Source: Natronosalvus caseinilyticus | GTDB taxonomy: Archaea > Halobacteriota > Halobacteria > Halobacteriales > Natrialbaceae | Assembly (NCBI RefSeq): GCF_017357105.1 | Contig: NZ_CP071596.1 | Coordinates: 2,728,001-2,792,000, forward strand | DNA: 64,000 nucleotides | Direction: 5' to 3' | Position numbers and translations under genes: made by a program | The notes under the pieces: generated by a model | What the model was told of the DNA's origin: nothing | Database searches by the model: none | Seen by the model: the letters and a program-made list of their open reading frames with translations, nothing else | Part shown: piece by piece, positions 10,271 to 20,200 of the stretch | Numbering within the stretch: the stretch's first letter is position 1 | How the letters are laid out: each line of letters opens with the position of its first letter

Positions 10271-11617
10271 TCAAACGAGCTGGATGATATTCCCGTTCGA
10301 CGTCGCGTGAAGGTCACGCCCGAGTGCGTATCCCTGGTTCGAGGCGAGGTCGATGTACCCGGAGAAGCCCTTGAGATCCTGGTGAGCGGGGATGATGTGC
10401 TGGGGCTGGAGCGCGTCGAGCATCGTGTAGTGGCCCTCCTGACAGAGGTGACCCGACACGTGAATATCTGAATACACGCGGGCACCCTGCATGCCGAGCA
10501 ATTTCTCGGCCTGGTAGCGTTGCCCCTCGTTGGTCGGTTCGGGGATGACGCGGGCGGAAAAGACGACCTTGTCGCCGTCGTTCAGTTCGTAGGAAGTCTC
10601 GCCGCGAGCCATACGCGTGAGCATCGCGCGGGGTTCGCCCTGGTGGCCCGTCACGACGGGCAGGAAGTCTTCCTTGCCATCGTTCATGATCCGTTCGAAC
10701 GACTGATCGATCGATCTGCGATAGCCGAACATGCCCAGATTGTCCGGGAAGTCGACGAAGCCGAGTCGCTCGGCGGTGCCGGAGTACTTCTCCATCGAGC
10801 GCCCGAGCAGGACGGGCTGTCGGCCGATGTCGTCGGCGAACTCGACGAGGCTCTTGACACGGGCGATGTGGCTCGAGAAGGTGGTGGCGACGATGCCGCC
10901 GTCGTAGTCTTCCATGCTGTGGAGGACGTCGCGAAGGTGTTCGCGGGCGACGTTCTCGGAGGGGGTGCGCCCCTTCTTGTTGGCGTTGGTGCAGTCCTCG
11001 ATGTAACAGAGGACGCCTTCGCCCTCGCGACCGATCTCACGGAAGCGCTTCATGTCGATGGGGTCGCCGATGACGGGCGTGTGGTCCATACGCTTGTCCA
11101 GGCCGTAGACGATCGCGCCCTCGGGCGTGTGTAAGACCGGGTTGATCGCGTCGATGATCGAGTGGGTGACGTTGACGAACTCGAGTTCACACCCGTGGTC
11201 GCCGATGGTCATCGACTCGCCGGGGTCCATCTCGACGAGTTCGCTGTCCGAACTGAATTTGTCCTCGTCCTCGAGTTCCTGTTCGACTAACGCGAGCGTA
11301 AATGGCGTCGCGACGACCGGTGCATCGTATCGATGTGCCAGTTTGGAAATGGCGCCGATGTGGTCGAGGTGGCCGTGAGTAGGAACGATCGCCCGGACGT
11401 CACCGTCGAGGTCGCTCATGACCCGATCGTCGGGGATGGCGCCCATGTCGATCAGATCGAGGCTGTGCATGTTCTCCGTCTGGATGTTGTCGTGAATGAG
11501 GACCTTCGAGAGGTTCAGTCCCATGTCGAAGATGACGATATCGTTTCCTGCGCGTACGGCAGTCATCTGCCGTCCAACTTCCTCGTAACCGCCGATGGTT
11601 GCAATTTCGATTTCCAT
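10271..11617 (-). CDS. rnj: archaeal ribonuclease J (beta-CASP)
   Basis: The 448-residue protein starts [18 protein letters not shown] and carries the metallo-beta-lactamase zinc motif His-Gly-His-Leu-Asp-His at residues 81-86. A beta-CASP region and late motifs ([24 protein letters not shown]) follow. Archaeal RNase J is a 5'-to-3' exoribonuclease in mRNA turnover. It lacks the long C-terminal domain of bacterial RNase J, which is normal for archaea. Together with aCPSF1 at 4627 it is the second beta-CASP nuclease in 7 kb. It is transcribed away from the tRNA-Val region, with no obvious operon partner. Confidence 0.94.
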   Translation of the reverse strand: MEIEIATIGGYEEVGRQMTAVRAGNDIVIFDMGLNLSKVLIHDNIQTENMHSLDLIDMGAIPDDRVMSDLDGDVRAIVPTHGHLDHIGAISKLAHRYDAPVVATPFTLALVEQELEDEDKFSSDSELVEMDPGESMTIGDHGCELEFVNVTHSIIDAINPVLHTPEGAIVYGLDKRMDHTPVIGDPIDMKRFREIGREGEGVLCYIEDCTNANKKGRTPSENVAREHLRDVLHSMEDYDGGIVATTFSSHIARVKSLVEFADDIGRQPVLLGRSMEKYSGTAERLGFVDFPDNLGMFGYRRSIDQSFERIMNDGKEDFLPVVTGHQGEPRAMLTRMARGETSYELNDGDKVVFSARVIPEPTNEGQRYQAEKLLGMQGARVYSDIHVSGHLCQEGHYTMLDALQPQHIIPAHQDLKGFSGYIDLASNQGYALGRDLHATSNGNIIQLV

Positions 11618-11911
11618 AGATGTGCCGATCAGAGCGGTCCAGCCACAGGGAATGGGAAGAGAGCGAGTCAGGCGTCAGTGAGAGGCGTCGATCGCGGCAG
11701 CACACGTGTTCGTCGTCTTGCCGTTCACCCGCATCCGTGTGAGGGACAGCGCGTCTTTCGGTTAGATAGGTAGTGACTCTTCGGACCTATATACTTCAGG
11801 GTTCGTGCTCGAGAAACTCACTCGCGTGGTCCACTAGCGCCCCACTCGAGTGGTTCAACGGACGGCGAGTGGTTCTAAAGAGTGTGACGGCATCTGGTTA
11901 CTCTCACAGCG

Positions 11912-12004
11912 TGAGGTTGAGGCAGATTTGAACCGAAGGAAGACGTTCTTGCTCGCTCACTCCGTTCGCTGTGCGAGCTGTGACTTCCAGGGTTCAAATC
12001 TACC
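11912..12004. repeat. inverted tRNA T-arm-like repeats around a hairpin
   Basis: The 14-mer GGCAGATTTGAACC at 11921-11934 is mirrored by GGTTCAAATCTACC at 11991-12004, one mismatch from a perfect inverted repeat. Inside it lie a second pair (AAGGAAG at 11937-11943 with CTTCC near 11984) and GCTCGC/GCGAGC arms. The left arm, extended to 11912, also repeats the 3' end of tRNA-Val (12064-12084) in direct orientation. This looks like debris of a duplicated tRNA end or a small non-autonomous element. Confidence 0.6.
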
Positions 12005-12012
12005 CGTGACAA

Positions 12013-12062
12013 TTTTTCTGACGCGAACTCGTCGCTTCGCTCCTCGGTTTGCGTCGGAAAAA
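12013..12062 (-). terminator. likely tRNA-Val terminator and hairpin
   Basis: Read on the minus strand, the tRNA is followed at once by TTTTTCCGACGC. The matching arm at 12013-12024 can pair with 12051-12062 over 12 positions with one wobble. The oligo-T directly after the tRNA would suffice for archaeal termination; the stem may be incidental or part of the neighbouring repeat unit. Confidence 0.5.
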
Positions 12063-12137
12063 TGGGTTGGGGCAGATTTGAACTGCCGGCCTCCTCCATG
12101 TCAAGGAGGTGTCATAACCAGACTAGACCACCAACCC
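12063..12137 (-). tRNA. tRNA-Val (anticodon GAC)
   Basis: On the minus strand the gene folds as a standard 75-base tRNA without CCA. The acceptor arms GGGTTGG (12131-12137) and CCAACCC (12064-12070) pair over 7 bases, with discriminator A at 12063. The anticodon stem CCTCC/GGAGG encloses a loop with GAC, and the T-arm reads GGCAG-TTCAAAT-CTGCC. GAC decodes valine codons GUC and GUU. No intron is present. The 3' end is partly duplicated at 11912-11934. Confidence 0.95.
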
Positions 12138-12255
12138 GTCCGGTTTGCGTCTTCGAACTGCACTCAATCGTTGCCCGCCACCCTAATTGAAGGTTTCGAA
12201 TCGGTGGCCGTACGCGAGGCCTCACCACGGACGAGGCTCCGACACGCTTAAGTCT

Positions 12256-12293
12256 ATGTACTTGTTTGGTCATTACCAGACAGACCCGTACAT
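12256..12293. promoter_or_regulatory. candidate trp operator: ATGTAC...GTACAT
   Basis: A TATA-like CGCTTAAG lies at 12245-12252. Between it and trpD lies an inverted pair, ATGTAC at 12256-12261 and GTACAT at 12288-12293, with a smaller GGT-CATT-ACC palindrome in the middle. Each arm matches five of six bases of the TGTACA box bound by the archaeal repressor TrpY in methanogens. The link to tryptophan control in this organism is an inference. Confidence 0.35.
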
Positions 12294-12304
12294 TGGTGTC
12301 CCCT

Positions 12305-13315
12305 ATGAAAACGTACGTCGAACACGTAACTGACGGTCACGACCTGACGCAAGCCGACGCTAGAGCCGCTTCTAATGCGGTCTTCGAGGGTGCAACGGAC
12401 GCCCAGATCGGCGCGCTACTGACGGCCCTGCGCGCGAAAGGCGAAACGGAAGCCGAAATCGCGGGCTTCGCGGAGGGCATGCGAAACGCCGCGCGAACAA
12501 TCGACCCCGACCGCGAGCCGCTCGTCGACACCTGCGGCACCGGCGGCGACGACTACGACACGATCAACGTCTCGACGACGAGCGCCATCGTCGCCGCGGG
12601 TGCGGGCGTCCCAGTCGCCAAACACGGCAACTACTCGGTATCCTCCTCGTCCGGCAGCGCCGACGTGCTCGAGGAAGTCGGCGTCACTATCGACGCCGAA
12701 CCGCCAGCCGTCGAGCGGACCATCGAGGAGGAGGGCATCGGCTTCATGCTCGCGCCGGTCTTCCATCCCGCGATGAAGGCCGTGATCGGGCCGCGTCAAG
12801 AACTCGGCATTCGGACGATCTTCAACGTCCTCGGCCCGCTCACGAACCCCGCCGGCGCAGACGCGCAGGTCGTCGGGGTGTACGACCCCGATCTGGTTCC
12901 GATCCTCGCCCGGGCACTCGCGCGAATGGACGTCGACCGGGCGCTCGTCGTCCACGGCGCCGGCACCGACGAGATCGCCATCCACGGCGAGACGCGAGTC
13001 GCCGAAGTCGAGGGCGAAACGGTCGAGGAGTACACCCTCGAGCCGGTCGACCTCGGCCTCGAACGTCACGCCATCGACGACATCTCGGGGGGAACGCCCG
13101 CGGCAAACGCCGCCGACCTGCGCGGTATCGTCGAGGGAGACGTCGACGGGGCCAAACGCGACGTCATCCTGGCGAACGCCGGAGCTGCCATCTACGTCGC
13201 CGGCGAAGCGCCCACCCTCGAGGCCGGCGCGGACCGCGCGCTCGAGGCGATCCGGAGCGGAGACGCGAGCGCGACGCTCGAGCGACTGTGCGGGGTCGCC
13301 CCGGAGGTCCGGTGA
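12305..13315 (+). CDS. trpD: anthranilate phosphoribosyltransferase
   Basis: The 336-residue enzyme transfers phosphoribose from PRPP to anthranilate, the second step of tryptophan synthesis. The family motifs are intact: Asp-Thr-Cys-Gly-Thr-Gly-Gly-Asp after residue 75 (PRPP site), the KHGNYSVSSSSGSAD segment near 105-120, and RTIFNVLGPLTNP near 160-172. The ATG at 12305 gives the normal start; an in-frame ATG at 12266 would add 13 atypical residues. It is the first gene of trpDFEG, with only one base between its stop and trpF. Confidence 0.96.
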   Translation: MKTYVEHVTDGHDLTQADARAASNAVFEGATDAQIGALLTALRAKGETEAEIAGFAEGMRNAARTIDPDREPLVDTCGTGGDDYDTINVSTTSAIVAAGAGVPVAKHGNYSVSSSSGSADVLEEVGVTIDAEPPAVERTIEEEGIGFMLAPVFHPAMKAVIGPRQELGIRTIFNVLGPLTNPAGADAQVVGVYDPDLVPILARALARMDVDRALVVHGAGTDEIAIHGETRVAEVEGETVEEYTLEPVDLGLERHAIDDISGGTPAANAADLRGIVEGDVDGAKRDVILANAGAAIYVAGEAPTLEAGADRALEAIRSGDASATLERLCGVAPEVR

Positions 13316-13316
13316 C

Positions 13317-13991
13317 GTGACGCGCGTCAAGATCTGCGGCCTCACTCGAGAGACTGACCTCGAGGCCGCCATCGATGCCGGCGCTGACGCCGTCGGTATC
13401 GTCTCGGACGTCCCGATCGACACGCCGCGCGAAGTCGCTCCCGAGCGGGCGGCCGACCTCCTCAGCGCCGCGCCGCCGTTCGTGACGACAGTTCTGGTAA
13501 CCATGCCGACTGGCCCCGAGCGAGCGATCGAACTCGTCGAGCGGGTCGACCCGGACGCGATCCAGATCCACGGCGGGATGCGCCCTGGCGACCTCGCGTA
13601 CCTCCGGGCCAAAATCGACGCACAGGTGTTCCTGGCGGTCGATGCAGAACGGGTGACCGCCGCCTCGCGGTACGACGACCTCGCGGACGCGCTGGTCGTC
13701 GACTCCGTGGACGACCAGGGTGCGGGCGGAACCGGCGAAACGCACGACTGGGAACGAACCCGAGCGGCGACCGCGGACCTCGAGTCGCCCGTGATTCTTG
13801 CTGGCGGCCTGGTTCCTGACAACGTCGAGGAAGCTATTCGAACCGTTTCGCCGTACGCCGTCGACGTCTCGAGCGGGATCGAAGCGCGCCCTGGCGTCAA
13901 AGATCACGACGCCGTCCAGGCGTTCGTCGATCGAGGTCGACGGACGGCGCTGGCGCCGAACGAACCTCGCCAGCGAGTGGTCGAGCCGTGA
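13317..13991 (+). CDS. trpF: phosphoribosylanthranilate isomerase
   Basis: The 224-residue TIM-barrel enzyme converts phosphoribosylanthranilate to its ribulose form. It starts with GTG at 13317, one base after the trpD stop, and has the N-terminal VKICGLTRE strand with the catalytic Cys, a VDPDAIQIHGG segment, the late LAGGLVPDN phosphate loop and AVDVSSGIEARPGVKD. It ends 28 bases before trpE. Length is slightly above the bacterial norm because of acidic loops. Confidence 0.95.
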   Translation: MTRVKICGLTRETDLEAAIDAGADAVGIVSDVPIDTPREVAPERAADLLSAAPPFVTTVLVTMPTGPERAIELVERVDPDAIQIHGGMRPGDLAYLRAKIDAQVFLAVDAERVTAASRYDDLADALVVDSVDDQGAGGTGETHDWERTRAATADLESPVILAGGLVPDNVEEAIRTVSPYAVDVSSGIEARPGVKDHDAVQAFVDRGRRTALAPNEPRQRVVEP

Positions 13992-14019
13992 GAGACCCCA
14001 TCCACGTTACGAGGGAGCG

Positions 14020-15885
14020 ATGACGGATTCAACGACGACCACGACGCAATCCGCCGAAACGGCGACGCTCGAGACCGACCGCGAGAGCTTTCGTGCCTAC
14101 GCGAACGCCGCCGACCGCACGGAACGGCCAGCCGTCGTGCGCGTCGAGGCGACGCTCGAGGTCGAGACGACGCCACTCGCCGCCTACGCTGCGCTTACCG
14201 GGAGAACGGCGACGGACCGGATCGAAGGCAGTGAGGGCGCCAAAGCCCACGAGAACGACGGCGAGCGAACACCCTACGCGTTCCTGCTCGAGAGCGCCGA
14301 GAAGACGCCCTCGAGCGACCCGGACGGGGCCTTCCAGCCCAACGCGAGCACGGCGGAGCGCCACGCTCGCTTCTCGTACGTGGGCTACGATCCCGACGCC
14401 GTCGTGACGGTCGGGCCAGAGGGAGTCGAGGTCGAAGCGCTCTCGGCTAATGCGCCGCTCGAGGCGACCGGAATCGATAGCAGGGGGACCGGTTCCGGGG
14501 CCAGGTCCAGATCCGGGGCCGAGACCGAGACCGAGACCGAGGCTGGGACTGAGGCCGGAGACACCCTCGACGCGCTCCGGAGCGCACTCCCCGACGTCCG
14601 CCTCGAGAACGTGCCAGACCGGGACCGCCAGCACTTCGACGGCGGACTCGTCGGCTTTCTCGCCTACGACGCCGTCTACGACCTCTGGCTCGAGGAGGTC
14701 GGTCGCGAGCGACCCGAGTCGCGATTTCCGGACGCCCAGTTCGTCCTGACGACGAAGACGCTGGCCTTCGACGAACGGGACGGGTCCGTTTCGCTCGTGT
14801 TCACGCCGGTCCTCGAGGCCGACGACGACCCGGACGCAGTGTACGACGAGCTTCGCGCCGAAGCGACGCGCGTCCAGGAGACGCTGGAGTCGGCGACGGC
14901 AATCGAGACCGGGGGCTTCCGTTGTCAGGGTGAGACCGCCGGCTCGCGAGAGGACTACGAGGGACACGTCAGGCGCGCCAAAGAGCACGTGCTCGATGGG
15001 GACATCTACCAGGGCGTGATCTCCCGTCGGCGGGAACTCCGCGGCGACGTCGATCCGCTGGGATTCTACGAGTCGATGCGGGCCGTGAACCCCTCGCCGT
15101 ACATGTACCTGCTCGAGCACGACGACCTCACCGTCGTCGGCGCGAGCCCGGAAACGCTCATCTCCGTTCGCGGGCGAGAGATTATGTCGAATCCCATCGC
15201 GGGAACCTGTGATCGCGGCTCCAGCCCCGTCGAGGACCGTCGACTGGCCGGCGAGATGCTCGCCGACGGGAAGGAGCGCGCCGAGCACACGATGCTGGTC
15301 GACCTGGCACGAAACGACGTTCGACGGGTCGCCGAGGCGGGATCGGTCCGCGTCGACGAGTTCATGAACGTCCTCAAGTACAGCCACGTCCAGCACATCG
15401 AGTCGACGGTCACCGGCACGCTCCGAGAGGACCTCGACGCGTTCGACGCGACCCGTGCGGCGTTCCCCGCCGGGACGCTCTCGGGTGCGCCCAAAGTTCG
15501 GGCCATGGAGGTCATCGACGACCTCGAGGACGAACCGCGCGGACTCTACGGCGGCGGCGTCGGCTACTTCTCGTGGACGGGCGACGCCGACATTGCGATC
15601 GTCATCCGGACGGCGACGGTCGAGGAACGGGACGACGACCAGTTGATCACGGTTCGAGCGGGTGCGGGACTCGTCGCCGACAGCGATCCGGCCGCCGAGT
15701 ACGACGAGACCGAGAAGAAGATGGGCGGCGTAGTGAGTGCCCTCGAGCGGATCGACGTGGACTCGAGCGCGGGAGGGCTTTCAGAGAGCAGCGGTAGTGA
15801 CGGCGGTCGAGATCATTGGAAGCGGGGCGAGCACGACGAACAGGACGACCCCGACGAAAACGCCGTTGCGGAGGCACGCCGATGA
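14020..15885 (+). CDS. trpE: anthranilate synthase component I
   Basis: The 621-residue subunit aminates chorismate to anthranilate. Its N-terminal half holds the Leu-Leu-Glu-Ser motif at residues 89-92, the tryptophan feedback site. The C-terminal half has the chorismate-binding core (SPETLISV, PIAGTCDRG, DLARNDVRRV, FPAGTLSGAPKVRAME). The protein is about 100 residues longer than typical because of acidic insertions, including a hexanucleotide-repeat Glu-Thr-Glu-Thr tract encoded around 14510-14560, and an acidic C-terminal tail. ATG 14020 is chosen because upstream sequence overlaps trpF. Its TGA overlaps the trpG start. Confidence 0.95.
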   Translation: MTDSTTTTTQSAETATLETDRESFRAYANAADRTERPAVVRVEATLEVETTPLAAYAALTGRTATDRIEGSEGAKAHENDGERTPYAFLLESAEKTPSSDPDGAFQPNASTAERHARFSYVGYDPDAVVTVGPEGVEVEALSANAPLEATGIDSRGTGSGARSRSGAETETETEAGTEAGDTLDALRSALPDVRLENVPDRDRQHFDGGLVGFLAYDAVYDLWLEEVGRERPESRFPDAQFVLTTKTLAFDERDGSVSLVFTPVLEADDDPDAVYDELRAEATRVQETLESATAIETGGFRCQGETAGSREDYEGHVRRAKEHVLDGDIYQGVISRRRELRGDVDPLGFYESMRAVNPSPYMYLLEHDDLTVVGASPETLISVRGREIMSNPIAGTCDRGSSPVEDRRLAGEMLADGKERAEHTMLVDLARNDVRRVAEAGSVRVDEFMNVLKYSHVQHIESTVTGTLREDLDAFDATRAAFPAGTLSGAPKVRAMEVIDDLEDEPRGLYGGGVGYFSWTGDADIAIVIRTATVEERDDDQLITVRAGAGLVADSDPAAEYDETEKKMGGVVSALERIDVDSSAGGLSESSGSDGGRDHWKRGEHDEQDDPDENAVAEARR

Positions 15886-16577
15886 GTTCCTCGCGCGAGG
15901 ACCGCAACGACCGCGACGTCGGCGCACCCGTCGACGCCGACACCGACACCGAAGCCGAACCGTCCCGTCCGCACGTCCTCGTCGTCGACAACTACGACTC
16001 GTTCACGTACAATCTGGTCGAGTACGTCAGCGAGCACGCCGAAACGACGGTCGTGAAGAACACCGCTTCGCTCGAGGACGTCCGCGCGGTCGAGGCCGAC
16101 GCGATTATCGTCAGCCCCGGCCCTGGCCATCCGAAGAACGACCGGGACGTGGGCGTCTCGATGGACGTCATCAGGGAACTGCGATCGACGGTTCCGGTCC
16201 TCGGCGTCTGCCTCGGCCTCGAGGCCGCCGTCTACGCCCTCGACGGGACGGTCGAGCGCGCTCCCGAACCGATTCACGGGAAGGCCTCACCCGTCTCCCA
16301 CGACGGGCGGGGCGTCTTCTCGGGGCTCGAACAGGGATTCCAGGCCGGCCGATACCACTCGCTCGTCGCGGTGGACGTGCCCGACTGTCTCGAGGTGACG
16401 GCGACGACCGACCACGACGGCGAGTCGCTCGTGATGGGCATCCGCCACGTCGACCCGGACGTGCCGCTCGAGTGCGTGCAGTTCCACCCCGAGAGTGTGC
16501 TCACCGCCGTCGGCCACGACGTCATCGAGAACTTCCTCGACGGAATCGGTTCTCAGAACGGAAGGACGTCGAGATAG
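15882..16577 (+). CDS. trpG: anthranilate synthase component II (glutamine amidotransferase)
   Basis: The 231-residue class I amidotransferase supplies ammonia to TrpE. It has VVDNYDSFTYNLVEYV, the oxyanion-site SPGPGHP, the nucleophile in Val-Cys-Leu-Gly and the His-Pro-Glu-Ser of the triad. The usual Gly-His-Gln after the nucleophile is Gly-Leu-Glu here. An acidic N-terminal extension of about 30 residues precedes the fold. The ATG shares bases with the trpE stop (ATGA), which implies coupled translation. Genes trpC, trpB and trpA are not in the window. Confidence 0.94.
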   Translation: MSSSREDRNDRDVGAPVDADTDTEAEPSRPHVLVVDNYDSFTYNLVEYVSEHAETTVVKNTASLEDVRAVEADAIIVSPGPGHPKNDRDVGVSMDVIRELRSTVPVLGVCLGLEAAVYALDGTVERAPEPIHGKASPVSHDGRGVFSGLEQGFQAGRYHSLVAVDVPDCLEVTATTDHDGESLVMGIRHVDPDVPLECVQFHPESVLTAVGHDVIENFLDGIGSQNGRTSR

Positions 16578-16732
16578 CCGACGGTGTACAGTCCGGCGAG
16601 GACGACGGCGGCGACCAGACCGACTCTGATCGCCATCTTGATCGCGAATCTGACCGCGGCGACGACGACGAAGAGGACGACGAGCGCCGCGAGCACCACG
16701 AGCACCGGTGAACCTGTAATCGGATCTAGCAT
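16553..16732 (-). CDS. small hydrophobic membrane protein
   Basis: A 59-codon frame from ATG 16732 to TGA 16553 encodes MLDPITGSPVLVVLAALVV and continues with two hydrophobic segments (about residues 8-27 and 35-53) separated by a basic turn (Arg-Phe-Ala-Ile-Lys-Met). It overlaps the 3' end of trpG by 25 bases on the opposite strand. Its composition (Val/Ala/Leu) is that of a real membrane peptide rather than the Ser/Arg-rich pattern of antisense frames here. Function unknown. Confidence 0.6.
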   Translation of the reverse strand: MLDPITGSPVLVVLAALVVLFVVVAAVRFAIKMAIRVGLVAAVVLAGLYTVGYLDVLPF

Positions 16733-17245
16733 ATCTACCTACGCGCGCTAGAGATACCTAATACTTCCGACCATCTTGACAGTAATTCGGAAGTGAACGT
16801 TTCGTCGGCGACAGCCAGTCGAGTCGCTCGAGATGCTCGAGTCACTCTAGACGAGAAACGACGTAACGCGTCGAAACCACGAATCGGTCGAGCACCCCAC
16901 CGTGTCGTGTGTTCGCGAGACCGCCACATCCTTCAATCGAAAAACTAAAAATCACCATACGTCGCCGTTCTGAACGGGGGTTCGATCACTTTCGGTCCAC
17001 TCTGGAAATCGTTAAGGCCGTTGGGTTCGTAGCGTCTCACAGACGCCACGGCGGCAGTCTCAGTCGCCGGTTTCAGTTGCGAGCACCGACTGGTATAAAC
17101 ACAACTGAAATTGCGTTCTTACAACTCAGGTAGATTTATAGGGTTGGGAGAACACCAAACCGTCGTCACTACTCATGGAACGGAACACTCAATTTTCGGG
17201 GAAACTCGCGTCAGGAGACTCCTGCGTGCTCGAGGTGGCGCGCGC
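16733..17245. other. intergenic region with nrdJ promoter
   Basis: These 513 bases carry no convincing gene. The clearest signal is the TATA element ATTTATAG at 17134-17141, which predicts transcription from about 17165 and a leader of roughly 80 bases to the nrdJ start. The leader has a small TCAGGAGACTCCTG stem near 17212-17225. A/T-rich tracts at 16935-16955 could be a further promoter. I see no B12 riboswitch consensus, though I cannot run a covariance search. Confidence 0.5.
17134..17141 (+). promoter_or_regulatory. TATA box upstream of nrdJ
   Basis: ATTTATAG stands out from its surroundings and is preceded by a purine-rich BRE-like stretch (CAGGTAG). The next good start codon in frame with conserved NrdJ sequence is at 17246. 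Confidence 0.55.
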
Positions 17246-20200
17246 ATGAGCGGGTCCGAACTCACCGCGGACGACCTCACGCTCCCGATCAAGCGCACCG
17301 AGGGAGAGACCCTCGAGGATCGGATGACGACAAACGCCTACCAGAACATCCTTCCCGCCCGCTACCTCCGGAAGGACGCCAACGGCGAACTCACCGAGAC
17401 CCAGGAGGAGCTGTTCGAGCGCGTCGGGAAGAACATCGCGCTGGCCGAGGCAGTGTACGAGGCGAACAACCAGGGCCTCGAGATTACGGTTACGCCCAAT
17501 CAGCTCAAGCCGGGGCACCCGCGCCGGGACGAACTCGCGGCGGAGGTCTTTGGGGAGGGAACGACGGTCGACGACAACAGCGAGACGACGCTGACCGAGC
17601 GGAACGTCAACAAGTTCGCCTACGACACGATCGTTCCGGAACTGCCGAAACCCGTGCGCGAGCACGTCGAGGACGTCGCCGAGACGTTCATCGAGGGGAT
17701 GGAGAGCCTCTCGTTCATGCCGAACTCGCCGACACTGATGAACGCCGGCGACGAACTCCAGCAGCTCTCGGCGTGTTTCGTCATGAGCCCCGACGACGAC
17801 CTCGCGGACATCCACGAGACGGCCAAGAAGGCCGCAGAAGTCTTCCAGTCCGGCGGCGGCGTCGGCTACGGTTTCTGGCAGCTTCGCCCGTTCGGGGACA
17901 GCGTCGGCTCCACGGGCGGCATCGCCTCCGGGCCGATCACCTTCATGCGGACGTACGACCAGCTCTGTGAGACCATCGCCCAAGGCGGGACGCGGCGGGG
18001 TGCCCAGATGGGGATCATGCGCGTCTCGCACCCGGACGTCATCGAGTTCATCCACGCGAAGAACAAGGATGTCTCGCTGGCGCACACCCTGCGGCTCAAC
18101 GACCCCGACGACTATACGTACACGACGTTCGCCGAGGCGCTCGAGGAGGCCCGCGAACTGATCGACGACGACGGGAAGGTGCCGAAACACCTGCGCAACG
18201 CCGTCGAGGGCCACCTCTCGAACTTCAACATCTCCGTGGGCGTCACCGACGCCTTCATGGAAGCCGTCCAGAACGGCGAGGAGTACACGTTCACCAACCC
18301 GCGGACCGAGGAGCCCCACATCGCCACCGAGGAAACCAAGGAGATGTACGGCCGCTACGACCTCGGCGAGTACGTCGAGGTCGGTGAACCGCTCTCGGTA
18401 CCCGCCGAACTCGTCTGGGAGCGCATCGTCGAGGGCGCCCACGAGAACGGCGAACCGGGAGTCATCTATCTCGAGCGAGTCAACAAGGAACACTCCTTCG
18501 ACGTGGAGAAACACCCCGAACACACCATTTTGGCGACGAATCCATGTGGGGAGCAACCGCTCGAGGAGTTCGAGGCCTGCAACCTCGGCCACATCAACCT
18601 CTCGACGCTGGCCGACTTCGACGCCCCAGACTGGCGCGTCTGGTCGGCCGAACACGCCGACGAGTACGACTCCCACGAGGACGCCGTCGCCGCGTTCCTC
18701 GAGGACGCCATCGACTGGGAGGAATTCGACGAGCGCATCGAGTACGGGACGCGCTTCCTCGAGAACGTCGTCACTATGTCCGACTTCCCGGTCGAGGAAA
18801 TCGAGGAGACCGTTCGCCGGATGCGCAAAATCGGGCTGGGTATCATGGGCCTCGCCCAGCTCTATATCCAGCTCGGCATCAAGTACGGCAGCGACGAGGG
18901 CAACGAGGTCGCCCGCCAGTTGATGACGCACATCAACCACGGTGCGAAGGCGACGAGCCACGAACTCGCGACCGAACGCGGCTCCTTCGCCGACTGGGAC
19001 GATTCGAAGTACGCGAACCCGACCGAGTACCGCGAGTGGTTCGAACACCAGACGGGCGAGTCCGCCGACGACTGGGCGGACGGCTACCCGATCCGGAACC
19101 ACAACGTGACGACCATCGCACCAACCGGAACGACCTCGATGGTCGGCAACACGACGGGCGGCTGTGAACCCATCTACAACGTCGCCTACTACAAGAACGT
19201 CACCGACGACGTCCAGGGCGACGAGATGCTCGTCGAGTTCGACGACTACTTCCTGCGCACGCTCGAGGCCAACGACGTCGACGTCGAGGCCGCGAAACGC
19301 GAGGCCCAGGAGCAGATGGCCACGAACCAGTTCGACGGCGTCGACGGCCTCGAGACCGTCCCGGACGCCATCGGCGAACTGTTCGTCATCACCGCAGACC
19401 TCTCGGCGAAAGATCACGCCGCGGTCCAGTGCGCCTGCCAGGAGGGTGTCGACTCCGCGATTTCGAAGACGGTCAACGCACCTAACGATTCCACGCTCGA
19501 GGACGCCAAGGACGTCTTCGAGTGGGTCTACGAGCACGGCGGCAAGGGCGTCACCTACTACCGCGACGGCACCCGGACGAAGCAGGTCCTGACGACGCGA
19601 GCCGACAATACGGAGTTCGCCGACGAGCAGGAAGCGGCCGAAGCGTTGCTCGAGCAAATCGACGACATCTTCGGCGGTCTCGAGCAGTTCCTCGAGCACG
19701 AGGACGTCCGGGAGGTACTCGAGGCCGACGGCGCGACCATCGGCACCCGGGACGAACCCGTCACGGTCGATTTCGCCGAGAAGCGCGAACGCCCCGATTC
19801 GCTCCAGGGCGTGAGCCAGCGGATCGACACCGGGTACGGCAAGGTGTACGTGACGATCAACGAGGACCCCGAGACCGGCCAGCCGTTCGAACTCTTCGCG
19901 AACATCGGCCACTCCGGCGGTTTCACGAACTCCTTCACGGAAGCGCTCGCGAAGGTCATCTCCACCTCGCTGCGCTCGGGCGTCGATCCCGAGGAGGTCA
20001 TCGACGAACTCTGTGGGACCCGGAGTCCGAAGGTGGCCTGGGACAAGGGCGAACAGATCCAGTCGATTCCGGACGCCATCGGCACCGCGATGCGCCGGTA
20101 TCTCGACGACGAGATCGACAAGCCGTACCCGAAACAGCAAACGCTCGAGGAGTCGGCCGACGCCGAGACTGACGCTGACGCAGACGCCAGCCTCGAGACC

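Noticed and set aside
11912-12137. Provirus or plasmid integrated at tRNA-Val
   Set aside because: The duplicated tRNA ends are only about 150 bp apart and no integrase, phage or plasmid gene is nearby.
12416-13900. Frame of 494 codons antisense to trpD/trpF
   Set aside because: Ser/Arg-rich and without motifs, opposite two well-conserved trp genes.
17142-17245. Cobalamin riboswitch upstream of nrdJ
   Set aside because: The leader of roughly 80 bases is too short for the usual aptamer and shows no B12-box sequence; cobalamin riboswitches are essentially bacterial.
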